Source of the DNA: Sulfurovum sp. | GTDB taxonomy: Bacteria > Campylobacterota > Campylobacteria > Campylobacterales > Sulfurovaceae | Length of the DNA: 32,347 bases | Assembly (NCBI GenBank): GCA_020721815.1 | Contig: DYMA01000008.1 | Coordinates: 1 to 32,347, forward strand | Direction of reading: 5' to 3' | Shown here: positions 31,271 to 32,347 of the stretch, piece after piece | Layout of the letters: each line of letters starts with the position of its first letter | Numbering within the stretch: the stretch's first letter is position 1 | Made by a program: the position numbers and the translations under genes | The notes under the pieces: model-generated | Told to the model about the DNA's origin: nothing | Database searches by the model: none | The model's input: the letters and a program-made list of their open reading frames with translations, nothing else

Positions 31271-32347
31271 TTAACCTAATACCGATGAGAGTGATACAAT
31301 CACTGCAAGTAACAAGACCCCTACTGCCATCCAGTTGAGGTAGTGCGACAAGTTACCTGTCTGCATTGCTCTTGATTTATCTCCACTAAAGTAGATAAAT
31401 TTGGCAATCGCATCAACAACCGCATCAACAATTTTAAGATCTACTTTCTTCCATAGCATATCTGAGATTTCTGCATAGGGTTTTGTAAACATTATATCGT
31501 AGAATTTTGGTATATAGTATTGATTGGAGAGCAGTCTATAGACAAAGCTACCCTCTACTTTTTCATCACGAATAAGCCCTGCACCGTATTTTTTGTAAGC
31601 ATAAAAAATACCACTCAAAGCAATAAACGTTGTCAAAATGATAAATATCCATGCTATTTCATGCGTAGCGTGACTCATCTCGTAAGCAGGAAGTACCGTC
31701 GAGGTGAATGCTTGAAACGAATCCATAAAGACAAATCCAAAAATAACCGCCAAAATAGCCAAAGGTGCCATAGCAATCAATACATAATTGGGCATCTCAT
31801 GAGGGTGATGACCGAGTTCTTTGTAGCGTTCATTTCCGCTAAAGGTAAGGAAAACTTGTCTGAAGCTATAAAATGCCGTAAGACCCGCCGTCACCCAAAG
31901 AGCAAACCATATCAAATAGGTATCTTCATTGATAGCAACTTCCAGTATCGTATCTTTGGAGTAGAAACCTGCCAATGGAAAGATACCTGCAAGCGCCAAT
32001 GAAGCAAGACCCATATAGATGTAAGTCCACTTCATCACTTTGCTCAATCCGCCCATTTTGAAGATATCAAGCTCATCGTGCATGGCGTGCATGACGTTAC
32101 CTGCACCCAAGAAGAGTAACGCTTTGAAAAATGCGTGTGCCGCAAGATGGAAAAGCGCTACCCAATAGGCACCCAATCCCGCTGCTGCAAACATATATCC
32201 CAATTGCGAGAGCGTAGAGTAGGCGATAATTCTTTTGAGGTCTCTATTGACCAAAGCCATCGTAGCTGCAAACATCGCTACAAAAGTACCCAAATAGGCG
32301 ATAAAGAGGCTCACCCCCGCTACGGCTTCATCACTGTAGAGTGGATT
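31271..32347 (-). CDS. nuoL: NADH-quinone oxidoreductase subunit L, 5'-truncated by window edge
   Basis: The frame remains open through position 32347, so the true start is outside the window; the GTG at 32314 used by the track is internal (NPLYSDEAVAG precedes it in frame). About 359 C-terminal residues are present. LKRIIAYSTLSQLGYMFAA, LFHLAAHAFFKALLFLGAGN and HAMHDELDIFKMGGL are typical of NuoL, as is the long C-terminal helix region that runs along the membrane arm. It is the distal proton-pumping subunit. Confidence 0.96.
   Translation of the reverse strand, partial: NPLYSDEAVAGVSLFIAYLGTFVAMFAATMALVNRDLKRIIAYSTLSQLGYMFAAAGLGAYWVALFHLAAHAFFKALLFLGAGNVMHAMHDELDIFKMGGLSKVMKWTYIYMGLASLALAGIFPLAGFYSKDTILEVAINEDTYLIWFALWVTAGLTAFYSFRQVFLTFSGNERYKELGHHPHEMPNYVLIAMAPLAILAVIFGFVFMDSFQAFTSTVLPAYEMSHATHEIAWIFIILTTFIALSGIFYAYKKYGAGLIRDEKVEGSFVYRLLSNQYYIPKFYDIMFTKPYAEISDMLWKKVDLKIVDAVVDAIAKFIYFSGDKSRAMQTGNLSHYLNWMAVGVLLLAVIVSLSSVLG

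Noticed and set aside
31520-32002. 160-aa plus-strand ORF
   Set aside because: Antisense shadow of nuoL; lysine/arginine-rich composition typical of reverse frames of membrane proteins.

Overview
The window looks like chromosome of a Campylobacterota (epsilonproteobacterial) bacterium, probably a free-living Sulfurimonas/Sulfurovum/Sulfuricurvum-type organism. The base composition is AT-rich and genes are packed with ATGA or TAATG overlaps. The gene set fits that group: a menaquinone-type UbiA prenyltransferase beside PssA, a short YfhL-type ferredoxin, a class Ia NrdB of Helicobacter type, a compact minC-minD-minE-plsY-folB cluster, and nuoL-nuoM-nuoN. The genus cannot be fixed from this sequence alone. 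No tRNA, rRNA, CRISPR array, complete insertion sequence or integrase was seen.

Layout. (a) 1-1138: 3' part of a GHKL-type ATPase (open at the window edge), a small ORF in front of it and a start-less coding scrap, directly behind a porin. (b) 1139-5340: a frameshifted OprD-like porin, then feoA, a RelE/ParE-type toxin, its putative antitoxin and feoB, under a perfect 19-bp Fur-type palindrome. (c) 5452-9223: yajQ, menaquinone prenyltransferase, pssA, Ppx/GppA phosphatase and a 2[4Fe-4S] ferredoxin. (d) 9601-13588 on the plus strand: a Tat-exported PhoD lipoprotein, a CNNM/CorC-type membrane protein behind a hairpin and a 21-codon leader ORF, and endonuclease IV. (e) 13597-17401 on the minus strand: a subtilisin-like lipoprotein, a separate gene that looks like its propeptide, and bamA. 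(f) 17525-19340: a toxin-antitoxin islet in which three direct copies of the 3' end of the neighbouring gene (19281-19808) bracket one intact TA pair and one decayed TA segment; the decayed segment carries an orphan hicB and a relE-type toxin split by a MITE-like element. (g) 19939-22302: nrdB, a nitrilase-family amidase and a fumarylacetoacetase-family protein. (h) 22299-25170: a response regulator, a histidine kinase and an AEC transporter. (i) 25242-28132: folB, plsY, minE, minD, minC, comEA-like. (j) 28247-32347: nuoN, nuoM and partial nuoL.

How parts work together. The feo genes form an iron-repressed Fe(II) uptake operon that has captured a TA module between feoB and feoA. The S8 peptidase and the upstream propeptide-like protein probably act as a pair in the envelope. 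The TA islet looks like a small cassette array built at one gene's 3' end. The Nuo proteins are the proton-pumping membrane arm of complex I. Three plus-strand or minus-strand genes or gene pairs (CNNM, the S8 propeptide-like gene, nrdB) have inverted repeats beside their start sites that could control translation.
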